A DNA stretch of 64,000 nt from Parasphingorhabdus sp. SCSIO 66989 (lineage in GTDB: Bacteria > Pseudomonadota > Alphaproteobacteria > Sphingomonadales > Sphingomonadaceae): NCBI RefSeq assembly GCF_032852305.1, contig NZ_CP136594.1:1091501-1155500 (forward strand), in the 5' to 3' direction. The notes under the pieces were generated by a model. It was not told where the DNA came from. It searched no databases and worked only from the letters and a program-made list of their open reading frames with translations. Made by a program: the position numbers and the translations under genes. Below, piece after piece: positions 9,284 to 17,505 of this stretch. Every line of letters begins with the position of its first letter. Position 1 is the first letter of the stretch.

Positions 9284-10090
9284 ATGGATATGGAAACCCG
9301 GACACCGATGATCATCCCAGAGTCCAAGGCGTTTGAAACCGTCGAGGTGCTTTGGGTCAAGCACTGGAATGACCGGTTGTTCAGCTTCGCCGTTACCCGT
9401 CCGCGCAGCTTCCGCTTCCGCTCAGGCGAATTCATTATGATCGGCATGCCGGTCGACGGCAAGCCGCTGGTGCGCGCCTATTCAGTCTGCAGCCCGGCCT
9501 ATGCCGAGGAGCTGGAATTCCTCTCGATCAAGGTCGAAGACGGCCCGCTCACCTCACGTCTGCAGAATATTCAGGTCGGTGATCAGCTCTATCTCGGCCG
9601 CAAGCCGACCGGCACCTTGGTGTCCGAAGCACTGCGCCCCGGCAAGCGGCTGTTCCTGCTCTCCACCGGCACCGGCCTTGCGCCCTTCCTATCGATCATC
9701 CGCGACCCGGATATTTATGAGCGCTTTGACGACATCATCCTGACCCATAGTGTGCGGCAGGTCAGCGATCTGGCCTTTTATGACGAGTTGCTGGCCCGTC
9801 TGAAAGACGATCCGCTGGTCGAGGAAGAGGCGGCGAAGCAGTTTCACTATGTCCCCACTGTCACCCGCGAGGATTTTCACAACAATGTCCGCATCGATAA
9901 GCTGATCGAGAACGGCACGCTGTTTGTGGAAGGAACAAAGGAATTTGATCCCGAAAATGATCGTATCATGATGTGCGGCAGCATGGATATGATCAAACAG
10001 TTCTCCGACTATTTTGAGGGCCTGAACTTCGAGGAAGGCTCTAACGCCAAGCCCGGTGATTTCGTTATTGAACGGGCTTTTGTCGGCTAA
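9284..10090 (+). CDS. fpr: Ferredoxin-NADP+ reductase
   Basis: FAD enzyme moving electrons between NADPH and ferredoxin or flavodoxin, used in oxidative stress defence and iron-sulfur metabolism. The 268-residue protein has the bacterial Fpr motifs: RAYSVCSPAY for FAD, KVEDGPLTSRL for the flavin phosphate, LLSTGTGLAPFLSII for NADP, HSVRQVSDLAF, MMCGSMDMI, and the short C-terminal tail ERAFVG where class I bacterial enzymes end. The ATG at 9284 has an AGGT site; the frame is open further upstream but that stretch has no reductase-like sequence. It is monocistronic and followed directly by a palindromic repeat. Confidence 0.93.
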   Translation: MDMETRTPMIIPESKAFETVEVLWVKHWNDRLFSFAVTRPRSFRFRSGEFIMIGMPVDGKPLVRAYSVCSPAYAEELEFLSIKVEDGPLTSRLQNIQVGDQLYLGRKPTGTLVSEALRPGKRLFLLSTGTGLAPFLSIIRDPDIYERFDDIILTHSVRQVSDLAFYDELLARLKDDPLVEEEAAKQFHYVPTVTREDFHNNVRIDKLIENGTLFVEGTKEFDPENDRIMMCGSMDMIKQFSDYFEGLNFEEGSNAKPGDFVIERAFVG

Positions 10091-10093
10091 AAA

Positions 10094-10224
10094 TCCTCCC
10101 CGTTTGCGGGGAGGTGGCAGACGCGAAGCGGCTGACGGAGGGGGATTTCCACTTGCGCAGCGCCTAACGGCTCGCCCCCTCCACCACCTTCGGCGGTCCC
10201 CCTCCCCATGAATGGGGAGGATAT
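10094..10224. repeat. Palindromic intergenic repeat with CCTCCCC/GGGGAGG ends
   Basis: The outer ends TCCTCCCC and GGGGAGGA are inverted copies, and each end also contains a short hairpin (CCTCCCC GTTTGC GGGGAGG on the left; CCTCCCC ATGAAT GGGGAGG on the right). The inside (ACGCGAAGCGGCTGACGG and GCTCGCCCCCTCCACC) is partly complementary. It lies between fpr and tRNA-Gln. Related cores recur near 15.5, 30.6, 47.1 and 57.8 kb. Confidence 0.75.
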
Positions 10225-10237
10225 AATGCGAGAAAAA

Positions 10238-10312
<75 letters not shown>

Positions 10313-10315
10313 GTA

Positions 10316-10336
10316 GCTGACCGCTTTTTGGTCAGC
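10316..10336. other. Short hairpin between ilvE and tRNA-Gln
   Basis: GCTGACC and GGTCAGC form a perfect 7-bp stem around a 7-base loop. It lies four bases 5' of the tRNA (minus strand) and about 100 bases after the ilvE stop. No T-run follows, so it is not a clear terminator. It could be a processing site or the end of ilvE mRNA. Confidence 0.35.
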
Positions 10337-10433
10337 AGATGGTCCGGTGCAAAGGGTTGCTGAACCATCGGTGACGGCGCTCTTATCGGCTTTGATCGGA
10401 CAGGGCAAGACCCCGAAGCCATGAAATTGTCAC

Positions 10434-11525
10434 TTAACCGATATGCTTGACCCAGCCATGCGGGTCGGGTGCCTCGCCGCGCTGGATATTGACCAGACGA
10501 TCGCGCATTTTCCGGGTGATCTGGCCGGGTCCGCCAGTGCCGATGGTGAAGTCTCCATCTGCGGATTTCACAGTGCCGACTGCTGTCACCACCGCCGCTG
10601 TGCCACAGGCCATAGTCTCGAGCAGGCGGCCGGATTCGCTGTCCTTGCGCCAGTCTTCAAAAGCATAAGGTTCTTCGCGCACCGTCAGCCCTTCATCGCG
10701 CAATAGCTGGATCAGCGAGGCGCGGGTGATGCCGGGCAGGATGGTGCCGGTCAGCGGCGGGGTTACCACCTCGCCATTGTCGAACACGAAGAACAGGTTC
10801 ATGCCGCCCAGTTCCTCGACCCAGCGCTTTTCCGCTGCATCAAGGAACACCACCTGATCGCATCCCGCTTCGATCGCCTCGGCCTGAGCGGGCAGGCTGG
10901 CGGCATAATTGCCGCCGCATTTCGCCGCGCCGGTGCCGCCGGGGGCAGCGCGTGAATAGTTTTGCGAGGCCCAGATGGTGACCGCAGGGGCATCGGCCTT
11001 GAAATAGGAGCCGACCGAACAGGCGATTACCAGATAGAGATACTCCTTTGCCGGCCGCACGCCGAGAAAGGCCTCGCTGGCGAACATAAACGGCCGTAAA
11101 TAGAGCGCGCCCCCTTCCTGTGGCGGGATCCAGTCGCGCTCGACCTCGGTCAGTCTGGTGATCGAGTCGAGAAAAATCTGTTCGGGCAACTCGGGCATCG
11201 CCATACGTTCAGCCGAACGTTGGAAACGACGCGCATTCTCTTCCGGGCGGAACAGGGCAATCGCGCCATCGGCCTGTTTATAGGCCTTCATGCCCTCGAA
11301 AATCTCCTGCGCATAATGCAGCACCGCCGCCGCCGGATCGAGCGACAAAGCCCGCCGCGCGCTGATCTCGGCATCATGCCAGCCCTTGCCCTCGGTATAG
11401 CGCACCATCGCCATATGGTCGGTAAACAGCGTGCCAAAGCCCGGGTCTTTCAACCGCTCTGCGCGCTCATCCGCCGGCATCGGATCGGGGTTGGGATGAA
11501 AGCCAAAATCGAGCGTGTCGGCCAT
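10434..11525 (-). CDS. ilvE: Branched-chain amino acid aminotransferase
   Basis: PLP enzyme making Ile, Leu and Val from their keto acids, fold type IV. The 363-residue protein matches the BCAT II (eukaryote-like) subgroup: FEGMKAYKQADG, LYLRPFMFASE, GTGAAKCGGNYAAS with the PLP-binding Lys, VVFLDAAEKRWVEELGGMNLFF, TPPLTGTILPGITR and GTAAVVTAVG. The ATG at 11525 has AGGAGCAGGA upstream; the 22 extra in-frame codons further up look non-coding. It is divergent from a MarR-type regulator gene 116 bp away, which may control it. No leader peptide or attenuator is evident. Confidence 0.94.
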   Translation of the reverse strand: MADTLDFGFHPNPDPMPADERAERLKDPGFGTLFTDHMAMVRYTEGKGWHDAEISARRALSLDPAAAVLHYAQEIFEGMKAYKQADGAIALFRPEENARRFQRSAERMAMPELPEQIFLDSITRLTEVERDWIPPQEGGALYLRPFMFASEAFLGVRPAKEYLYLVIACSVGSYFKADAPAVTIWASQNYSRAAPGGTGAAKCGGNYAASLPAQAEAIEAGCDQVVFLDAAEKRWVEELGGMNLFFVFDNGEVVTPPLTGTILPGITRASLIQLLRDEGLTVREEPYAFEDWRKDSESGRLLETMACGTAAVVTAVGTVKSADGDFTIGTGGPGQITRKMRDRLVNIQRGEAPDPHGWVKHIG

Positions 11526-11641
11526 ATTGTCCTGCTCCTGCTGCCCTTTGCTATGCCGGGATGTACGTCCGGCTAGGGTCTGTCTTTGCAATAGTTGCTA
11601 ATGGTTGCAATCCTCTATTCGCGCTGGCAGATTACGTCAAT

Positions 11642-12169
11642 ATGACTGACCCATCTGAGCGCACCGTTTCATCCAGAACACCCACTGCGTCGCCCATGTT
11701 CCTGCGCGAGGAAGAGGTGCGGCGCGGTATGGAGCTGCTATATTTTGGCTATACCAGACTGACCAAGGCGATTGACGAAGGCCTGGCGCGGCAGGGGCTG
11801 GGCCGTGCGCATCACCGCGCGCTGTATTTCATCGCGCGCGAGCCGGACCTGACGGTGAGTCATCTTTTGCGGCTGCTCGCGATCACCAAGCAGTCTTTGG
11901 GGCGCGTCCTGACCGAGCTGCATAAACGCGGCCTCATCGAAACCCGCCCCGGCACCGTCGACCGCCGCCAGAAACTGCTGCGGCTCACCGAAGAGGGGCG
12001 GGCATTGGAAGGCGAGCTGTTCGACGCCCTGCGCGTCCGCCTGTCCAGCGCCTATGCCGCTGCCGGTCAGGAAGATGTCACCGGCTTCTGGCGGGTGCTT
12101 GAGGGACTGGTGCCCGAGGAGGACCGCGAGCTGGTGAGCGACCTCGGGGAGCGACTGCGCGAGCGGTAA
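11642..12169 (+). CDS. MarR-family transcriptional regulator beside ilvE
   Basis: Winged-helix dimeric regulator of 175 residues. The recognition region reads LTVSHLLRLLAITKQSLGRVLTELHKRGLI, then the wing RPGTVDRRQKLLRLTEEG, the classic MarR DxRxxxxxLT pattern. A longer open frame begins at 11561, but the ATG at 11642 gives a normal N-terminus. The gene is transcribed away from ilvE across a 116-bp gap, so control of ilvE or of itself is the obvious guess. No clear palindrome was found between them. The ligand is unknown. Confidence 0.88.
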   Translation: MTDPSERTVSSRTPTASPMFLREEEVRRGMELLYFGYTRLTKAIDEGLARQGLGRAHHRALYFIAREPDLTVSHLLRLLAITKQSLGRVLTELHKRGLIETRPGTVDRRQKLLRLTEEGRALEGELFDALRVRLSSAYAAAGQEDVTGFWRVLEGLVPEEDRELVSDLGERLRER

Positions 12170-12215
12170 ATCCTGCACTTACCCTATATTGAAATATGCA
12201 CATATGGAGAAATCT

Positions 12216-13646
12216 ATGAAGCCGCTTCTGCGTATTCTGGCGCCTGCTCTTAGCCTCTTGCTTGTATCTCCCGCAGTCGCTCAGGGCGATGTGCAAGAAT
12301 CGGCTGCTGAATTTGTGGCTTGCGCAGATGCCGACAAGCACATGGCGCTGAACGGAACGCTTTGTGCGCAGATTCCGGCGCCTCTGGACCATCAAGGCGA
12401 GGCTGCGCGCTATATTGATCTTTTTGTCCGTAAATTCCCTGCTTCCGGCGAGTCCCAGGGCCAGCTCTGGCTAGTTGCCGGAGGGCCGGGCGAAGCGGGA
12501 GTGTCGTTTTATCCGTTTATCGATACCATCCGAGCCAGCGTACCTGGCTTTGACCTTTATATTCCCGATCATCGCGGCACCGGTTTCTCCACCCGATTAT
12601 GTGTTGTTGAAGAAAGCCCGGAAAGTGACGGTGGAGCAGCGCTGGAAGGGGCGGAATGGGGCAGTTGTTTTGGTGCGCTCAACGCCGATCCCAAACGCAC
12701 AAAAGCCTTCACCATTTCCAACGCGGCGCATGACCTTAACCTGCTGATGACGCGTTTCGACAATGGCCAGAAGCGCTATCTCTATGGTGTTTCCTATGGC
12801 ACGCAGTTGGTTTTGCGGACGCTGGCCATAGCGCCGCCTGACAATGTGGATGGGGTAATACTGGACTCCATCATTCCGCCGGAAACCAACGCCCAATGGG
12901 ATCTGAGCCGCCGCTCGGCAGTCACCGATATTGTCGGCCGACAGGTGCTTCGCGATTGTGATCAGGACCCGGATTGCAGCAAGCTGTTTGTTAGGCCTTT
13001 AGAGGAGGAACTGCAGACGCTGCTCGCCGATCCGGCGGCGCAGGAAATGCTCGGGCCAAAGCCCAAATATACCCTCTCCGGCTTGCTCGACCTGCCCGAA
13101 ACACGCGCCATGCTTCCCAATGTCATCGCCGGATTGCGCGCCGGTGATCCGGCCTGGCTGGACCATGCCAAGGCGCGGCTTGCCGGACTGGGCAAGATGT
13201 TCGCGCCCTATGCGCAGGGTTTTTCCTCGGTGCCGCTGGTCAGCCTGATCAGTCGCTCAGAGAATAACCCGCGCCCGGACCTCACAGCAGAACAGATCGC
13301 TGCAGAGGAAGAGGGGTTGCTCTTTGCCAGCCCTCTGCCTTCACTGCTGTTGATGGGTGGCATTCCGGATTATGAACGCGATGAGCATTTCGGGACATTG
13401 CCCAAAGTGATGCCGCCAACGCTTTTGCTGCATGGCGATCTTGACCCCAAAACCGCTTACGCTGGGGCGCAAGAGCATGTGGAGCTGCTGGAAGCTGCCG
13501 AAAGGGAGGTGCGGCTAGTAACCATCAAAGACGCGCCGCACTATATCCTCATGACAGCGCCGCAGTGCTTTGTCCTCAGCGTGCGGACCTTTTTGGCCGA
13601 TGGCCTGCCGCCCGCATCGACACTGTGCGATCTGGATGCCGACTAG
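12216..13646 (+). CDS. Secreted alpha/beta hydrolase with TAP-like C-terminus (S33-type peptidase)
   Basis: Exported serine hydrolase, probably a proline or tripeptidyl aminopeptidase. A signal peptide of about 22 residues ends in AVAQ. Family motifs are LWLVAGGPGEAG (oxyanion region), YIPDHRGTGFST, the nucleophile elbow YGVSYGT (catalytic Ser), LLLHGDLDPKT (catalytic Asp) and DAPHYIL (catalytic His). Several Cys pairs suggest disulfides. The start chosen is the ATG at 12216, after GGAGA; a TTG 27 bases upstream is also open but has no support. It stands alone, 46 bases after the MarR gene on the same strand. Its substrate is not predictable. Confidence 0.87.
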   Translation: MKPLLRILAPALSLLLVSPAVAQGDVQESAAEFVACADADKHMALNGTLCAQIPAPLDHQGEAARYIDLFVRKFPASGESQGQLWLVAGGPGEAGVSFYPFIDTIRASVPGFDLYIPDHRGTGFSTRLCVVEESPESDGGAALEGAEWGSCFGALNADPKRTKAFTISNAAHDLNLLMTRFDNGQKRYLYGVSYGTQLVLRTLAIAPPDNVDGVILDSIIPPETNAQWDLSRRSAVTDIVGRQVLRDCDQDPDCSKLFVRPLEEELQTLLADPAAQEMLGPKPKYTLSGLLDLPETRAMLPNVIAGLRAGDPAWLDHAKARLAGLGKMFAPYAQGFSSVPLVSLISRSENNPRPDLTAEQIAAEEEGLLFASPLPSLLLMGGIPDYERDEHFGTLPKVMPPTLLLHGDLDPKTAYAGAQEHVELLEAAEREVRLVTIKDAPHYILMTAPQCFVLSVRTFLADGLPPASTLCDLDAD

Positions 13647-13763
13647 TCTTCGTCCATTGCATAGGCCTGTTGGCAAGCGTCAAGCTGACTGGACGAAGGT
13701 TACGAAGTTTACACTAAAATCTATCCTTACTTTCCAACAAATAATCATGGAACAGGGATTGAC

Positions 13764-13773
13764 TGACTAGTCA
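13764..13773. promoter_or_regulatory. TGACTAGTCA palindrome, TetR operator candidate
   Basis: A perfect 10-bp palindrome inside a longer imperfect one (GACTGACTAGTCACTC, with ATTG and CAAT at the edges). It lies 21 bp before the ATG of the TetR-family gene. TGACTNACYAGTCA-like operators are common for this family. Confidence 0.55.
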
Positions 13774-13794
13774 CTCCAATCTATCAGCCGCCGC

Positions 13795-14337
13795 ATGAGC
13801 GAGCGAAAGACTCAGATTATACACGCTGCGACCAGCCTGTTCCTGGCAGAGGGCGTTGGCGTATCAACCGCCAGCATTGCCAAAGCGGCGGGGGTCTCCA
13901 ATGGCACGCTGTTCAACGCTTTTGCGACCAAGCAAGCGCTGATCGATGCCATCTATCTCGCCGCAAAGAGCGCCATGTTCGCCGCTGTCCCGCATTCAGG
14001 GTCCGACAGTTTCACTCGCGCGCACCTGCTCGAAAACTGGCGCGGCTATCTCGCATGGGCGCGTGCCAATCCCGAAGAGCGCGCCATCATGCATTTGCTG
14101 CTCGAAGCCGGGCTAACCAGCGCCGAAACACAGGCGCAGGTTGACCAATTGGCCAAGCCTTCTGCCGATTGGATTCAAACCGCGCTCGACACCGGTGTAA
14201 TCCGCGGGCCCAATGCGGGCTTTGTCGGCAAGTTGATCTTCTTCCAACTCGATCTCGTCATTACCGAAAACCTGCACAGCGAGGAGGCCGATCTGGCCTT
14301 TGACATGCTGTGTACATCCATAGGACTGAAATCATGA
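13795..14337 (+). CDS. TetR/AcrR-family transcriptional regulator
   Basis: A 180-residue repressor-type protein. The N-terminal helix-turn-helix is clear: IIHAATSLFLAEGVGVSTASIAKAAGVSNGTLFNAFATKQAL (split here as seen, residues about 8-49). The C-terminal ligand domain is all-helical and not diagnostic. The stop overlaps the start of the next gene (ATGA), so it is co-transcribed with the epimerase/reductase and probably represses the pair through the palindrome just upstream. The inducer is unknown. Confidence 0.9.
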   Translation: MSERKTQIIHAATSLFLAEGVGVSTASIAKAAGVSNGTLFNAFATKQALIDAIYLAAKSAMFAAVPHSGSDSFTRAHLLENWRGYLAWARANPEERAIMHLLLEAGLTSAETQAQVDQLAKPSADWIQTALDTGVIRGPNAGFVGKLIFFQLDLVITENLHSEEADLAFDMLCTSIGLKS

Positions 14338-15320
14338 CCAAAGTTTTCCTCACCGGTGCCTCCGGTTTCATCGCCAAGCATATTCTGCGCGAGCTGCTCG
14401 AAAAGGGCTATGACGTTCGCGCCTCGGTGCGCTCGGAAAAGCGCAAGGCCGAGCTGGAAGGGCTGTTTCCCGACGCGACACTGGAATTTGCCTTTCTTGA
14501 CCTGAATGAAGATGCCGGTTGGGTCGATGCGATGCAGGGTTGTGATGTGCTGATGCACACCGCCTCGCCGTTTCCAATGAGCGAACCCAAAGACCCGCAA
14601 GAGCTGATCAAGCCAGCGGTGCAGGGCACGCTGCGCGCCATGAACGCGGCCAAGGCAGCGGGGATCAAGCGGGTGATCCTGACCTCTTCCTGCGCCGCGA
14701 TCTACAAGCAATCGGACAAGCCGAAAATGGCGCCCTCGGACGAGACCTATTGGACCTCTCCCGATGATCCTTCGGTCGGCGCTTATGAAGCCTCAAAGAC
14801 TTTGGCCGAAAAGGCAGCCTGGGATTTTGTCGCCGAGAACCCCGAGATTGCGCTGACCACCATCAATCCCGGTGCCGTCTTCGGCCCCGCCATGGATGAC
14901 CGCTTTGGCACCTCGCTTGAGCTGGTGGAGCAGCTAATGACCGGCAAAATCCCCATGGCGCCGCCGATCAACATGGTGGCGGTCGATGTGCGCGATGTGG
15001 CGCATATGCATGTCGCGGCGATTGATATGGAAGCCACCAAGGGCGAGCGCTTCGCCGCCGCTAGCGGCACGCATCGCTTTCTTGAATTGGGGCAGATGCT
15101 GAAGACTTGGGACGATACCCTCAAAACACCCAAGTCCGAAGCGCCCGCTTGGCTGCTGCGCATCATGAGCCTGTTTTCCGCCGATGCCAAAGCGATTGCG
15201 CCCAATATAGGCCGCAATCTCGCGGTCTCCGGTGCCAAGGCCGAGAAGACCTTCGGCTTCAGCTTTATCCCGGTCAAAGATGCGATCATCGCCTCGGCAG
15301 AATCGGTGCAACGGCAATAG
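14334..15320 (+). CDS. NAD(P)-dependent epimerase/reductase (extended SDR)
   Basis: Extended short-chain dehydrogenase resembling dihydroflavonol-4-reductase and aldehyde reductases. The nucleotide fold starts at residue 4 with VFLTGASGFIAKHIL (GxxGxxA/G). Other signs are DVLMHTASPFP, VILTSSCAAIY (catalytic Ser), YEASKTLAEKAAW (catalytic YxxxK) and TTINPGAVFGPAM. The ATG at 14334 overlaps the TetR stop by four bases, and AGGA lies eight bases upstream. Translational coupling suggests that the regulator controls this enzyme, perhaps for detoxifying an aldehyde or ketone; that is inference. Full length, 328 residues. Confidence 0.9.
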   Translation: MTKVFLTGASGFIAKHILRELLEKGYDVRASVRSEKRKAELEGLFPDATLEFAFLDLNEDAGWVDAMQGCDVLMHTASPFPMSEPKDPQELIKPAVQGTLRAMNAAKAAGIKRVILTSSCAAIYKQSDKPKMAPSDETYWTSPDDPSVGAYEASKTLAEKAAWDFVAENPEIALTTINPGAVFGPAMDDRFGTSLELVEQLMTGKIPMAPPINMVAVDVRDVAHMHVAAIDMEATKGERFAAASGTHRFLELGQMLKTWDDTLKTPKSEAPAWLLRIMSLFSADAKAIAPNIGRNLAVSGAKAEKTFGFSFIPVKDAIIASAESVQRQ

Positions 15321-15719
15321 CGCTTGGGGTCGGGTTAGAGCGTCCGGATATTCTCGCGGTTTACGGCGCAACCCGCATAATTCGCACGCCAGTCGTAGGG
15401 TTGGGTTATCGCACGCGGAGGCGCGAAGCCGCGGAGACACGGAGGCGTAGAGAAAATGTCTCCCCTCCCCTTGAGGGAGGGGCAGTGAGACTTAGCGTCA
15501 TAAGGCGGTTAGTCGCAGCGGGGTGGGGTATGCCACTTGCGCAAGAGCTTTTGGCAAGCCCTCCCTTCGGCCTCAGTTTTTCACCATGATCCGCCTGCGA
15601 AGCAGGCCTACAGCAAAGCTCGGCTTGGCCAAGGCAGGGCCAGGAATTCTTAGTGCACACAAAGCCACAAAGGCACAAAAGCACTGCTCTTTTCGGCTCA
15701 ATTTGCTTGTGGCTTGGTG
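15321..15719. repeat. Gene-free repeat block: octamer-period arm, CTCCCC core, pre-insertion copy of the IS target
   Basis: No gene is seen. At 15412-15452 there are five units with 8-base period (ACGCGGAG, GCGCGAAG, CCGCGGAG, ACACGGAG, GCGTAGAG). Next, 15457-15540 holds CTCCCCTCC and GAGGGAGGGG followed by GTGAGACTTAGCG, GGCGGTTAGTCGCAGCGG and GGGGTATGCCACTTGCG. This is an inverted, uninterrupted relative of the sequence that flanks the insertion element at 17.5 and 18.4 kb. A further octamer run (CACAAAGC, CACAAAGG) lies at 15658-15690. Confidence 0.7.
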
Positions 15720-15798
15720 GGGGTAATTCGGGGACAGTTTTTGATAGCTTCGGTCTCGTTTGAGCGCATTGCCCATGAAACTGTCCCCGAATTACCCC
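15720..15798. repeat. REP-like hairpin, copy 1
   Basis: GGGGTAATTCGGGGACAG at the left is matched by its exact inverted copy ending at 15798. The loop of about 40 bases begins TTTTTGATAGC and ends GCCCATGAAA. Two further copies follow at 16201 and 16635, and a degenerate half copy at 17305. Confidence 0.85.
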
Positions 15799-16200
15799 TG
15801 CGCCTTCCTCTCCACCGTAATTGTACCTCGGTGATTCAAACCCAACAAAAAGTGACACAAGGTGACACCGTGTCACCCTGTTGGACCTCCCGATATCGCC
15901 CATTAAGCCATTGAATAGATAGACATATGCGACAGCCACTACGCATCAGGACAAGGTGACACATATACGCCAAAATCAAAACACAGGATCAACAGATAAG
16001 AAAGAGCCGCAGCGATGATAGCAGGCGGATGGGATGTAGGACATCGCCATGGAGCTGATGTTTTTGACCCGGATCGGATGGCGGCGCTTGGCGATGGTCG
16101 GGGCCGTTTGGTCAGGTGTTGGGTTCGCACCAAGCCAAATATTTCACGCGAAGGTCGCGAAGATTATGAAGCGCGCGAAGAGGTCAGGAGCAGGTCTTCC

Positions 16201-16278
16201 GGGGTAATTCAGGGACAGTTTTTGATAGTTCCGGTCGTGTTTGAGTACATTGCACATGAAACTGTCCCCGAATTACCC
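16201..16278. repeat. REP-like hairpin, copy 2
   Basis: Same arms as copy 1 with one mismatch in the left arm (GGGGTAATTCAGGGACAG). The right arm ends CTGTCCCCGAATTACCC. The next 100 bases hold GATTTAGTAAACTGTCAC and short GTAATTCC repeats. Confidence 0.85.
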
Positions 16279-16320
16279 TGCGCCTTCCTCTAGATATTTT
16301 AGGGATTTAGTAAACTGTCA

Positions 16321-16386
16321 CCGTAATTCCACCGTAATTCCTAGTAAACTGTCACCGTAATTCCGTAATTCCACCGTAATTCCCTA
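16321..16386 (+). repeat. Short direct repeats of ACCGTAATTCC
   Basis: Several copies of (AC)CGTAATTCC are packed in 66 bases and interrupted by TAGTAAACTGTC. A similar but degraded set (ATCGTAATTG, CCGTAATTCCGT) follows the third hairpin at 16755-16800. Confidence 0.7.
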
Positions 16387-16634
16387 AGGGCAAAGTGACA
16401 CATATACGCCAAAATCAAAACACAGGATCAACAGATAAGAAGGAGCCGCAGCGATGATAGCAGGCGGATGGGATGTAGGACATCGACATGGAGCCAGTGT
16501 TTTTGATCCCTATGGCTGTGCGTGGCGATCGTCAGGGCCGCTTGGTCAGGTGTTGCGGTTACACCAGGCCACATGTTTCACGCGAAGGTCGCGAAGATTA
16601 TGAAGCGCGCGAAGGGGGAAGCCGCAGGCCTTTC

Positions 16635-16713
16635 GGGGTAATTTGGGGACAGTTTTTGATAGCTCCGATCACGATTGAGCGCATTGCCCATGAAACTGTC
16701 CCCAAATTACCCC
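16635..16713. repeat. REP-like hairpin, copy 3
   Basis: The arms GGGGTAATTTGGGGACAG and CTGTCCCCAAATTACCCC are perfectly complementary. The T-to-A change is present in both arms, so it is a compensated change compared with copy 1 (TTCGGGG / CCCCGAA). This means the hairpin, not only the sequence, is being kept. Confidence 0.85.
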
Positions 16714-17322
16714 TGCGCCTTCCTCTTGATAATTTAGAGGTTTAGTAAACTGTAATCGTAATTGATCGTAATTGCTGTCACCGTAATTCCGTACGGTGGA
16801 ATTTAATTTGACAATTAATGGCAAGACGCTAACGCAGCCACTCAATAATGAGGCAGCATAAAAATGATCAACTACATTGAAAAGCAGTCAAAACTATTGG
16901 AGAAACTGGCAAATATATTGTTCAATACGACTGATGTTGAATATGACGCCTTATGGTGTGAATATGAATGCGACGATGAATTCAATACGATTGACACTGC
17001 CTTGTTCTACAAGACAGATGGAAAAGTTGTAAACTTTGCTGCGCCGGTCGGAGTTTCGAGTAAAAACCTTGACCTCTGTCAAGAACTACGTGCTGTAATG
17101 AAGGCCCACACAGGCGGCGAATGGTCCTCCTTTACGCTGACGCTCGGCAAGGACGGCAAAGCGCATACGAAGTTTGAATATCCCAGCTAAGAGAGCTGAG
17201 GGTCTTGTTAGAAGAAACGCACCCAATTGAATTTGGATGTGAATTTTTTAATACAAGTGACAGTTTACTAAATCCCTAAATTCTTCGATTGAGAGGGTTG
17301 CGCAAGGGCAATTCGGGGACAG
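16696..17322. mobile_element. Small unit bounded by ~60-bp inverted repeats, carrying the YezG-like gene
   Basis: The left boundary 16696-16753 reads CTGTCCCC, AATTACCCCTGCGC, CCTCT, AATTTAGAGG and TTTAGTAAACTGT. The right boundary 17257-17322, read on the minus strand, gives CTGTCCCC, AATTGCCCTTGCGC, CCTCT, AATTTAGGGA and TTTAGTAAACTGTCAC. The order is the same and the identity substantial. Between them lies one AT-rich gene. No transposase is inside. The layout suggests a passenger gene mobilised by end sequences of REP or MITE type. Confidence 0.55.
16864..17190 (+). CDS. YezG-like (DUF600) immunity protein, orphan
   Basis: A 108-residue cytoplasmic protein. The C-terminal wording GGEWSSFTLTLGKDGK and KFEYPS, after a long alpha-helical N-terminus, resembles the YezG/DUF600 immunity proteins that neutralise YeeF-type polymorphic toxin nucleases. 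No toxin is adjacent, so this would be a stand-alone immunity gene. Codon and base use are clearly more AT-rich than in the neighbours, which indicates transfer. GAGG lies about ten bases before the ATG. It sits between inverted repeats in a gene-poor, repeat-rich stretch next to an insertion element. The family assignment is from memory of the domain pattern. Confidence 0.6.
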   Translation: MINYIEKQSKLLEKLANILFNTTDVEYDALWCEYECDDEFNTIDTALFYKTDGKVVNFAAPVGVSSKNLDLCQELRAVMKAHTGGEWSSFTLTLGKDGKAHTKFEYPS

Positions 17323-17505
17323 TTTTTGTGCCCATGGTCCTATTTGGAATCGAGGCGCTGGCAAACTTTCCCCGAATTTCCCCGAAATACCCCTTCGCGC
17401 TCTTCGCTCCTTCGCGTGCTTCGCGAGAAACCGAGGCCGAAGGAAGAGCCTGCCACAGGCACCGCGCAAGTGGTATACCCCACCCCGCTGCGACTAACCG
17501 CCTTA
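17191..17505. other. Gene-free stretch between the immunity-like gene and the insertion element
   Basis: It holds the right inverted end of the YezG unit (17257-17322), a degenerate relative of the REP-like hairpin (17301-17390, where CCCCGAAATACCCC replaces the usual arm), a nonamer-period run (CTTCGCTCC TTCGCGTGC TTCGCGAG, 17402-17427) and the left half of the CTCCCC-type repeat that the IS interrupts. No coding region is seen. Confidence 0.6.

Larger units (their letters stand above)
15956..16713 (+). repeat. Tandem duplication of a ~439-bp unit ending in a REP-like hairpin
   Basis: The segment starting GTGACACATATACGCC at 15956 recurs at 16395, 439 bp later. About 330 bp of each copy are alike with scattered substitutions, including AGGATCAACAGATAAGAA, GATGATAGCAGGCGGATG, the nonamer-period run ACGCGAAGG TCGCGAAGA and the terminal hairpin. 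No gene is evident in either copy; small open frames inside are not shared in length. The divergence says that the duplication is not recent. Confidence 0.8.

Noticed and set aside
15417-15690. CRISPR array, suggested by evenly spaced short repeats
   Set aside because: The period is 8 bases with no spacers, and no cas genes are present; these are octamer arms of palindromic repeats.
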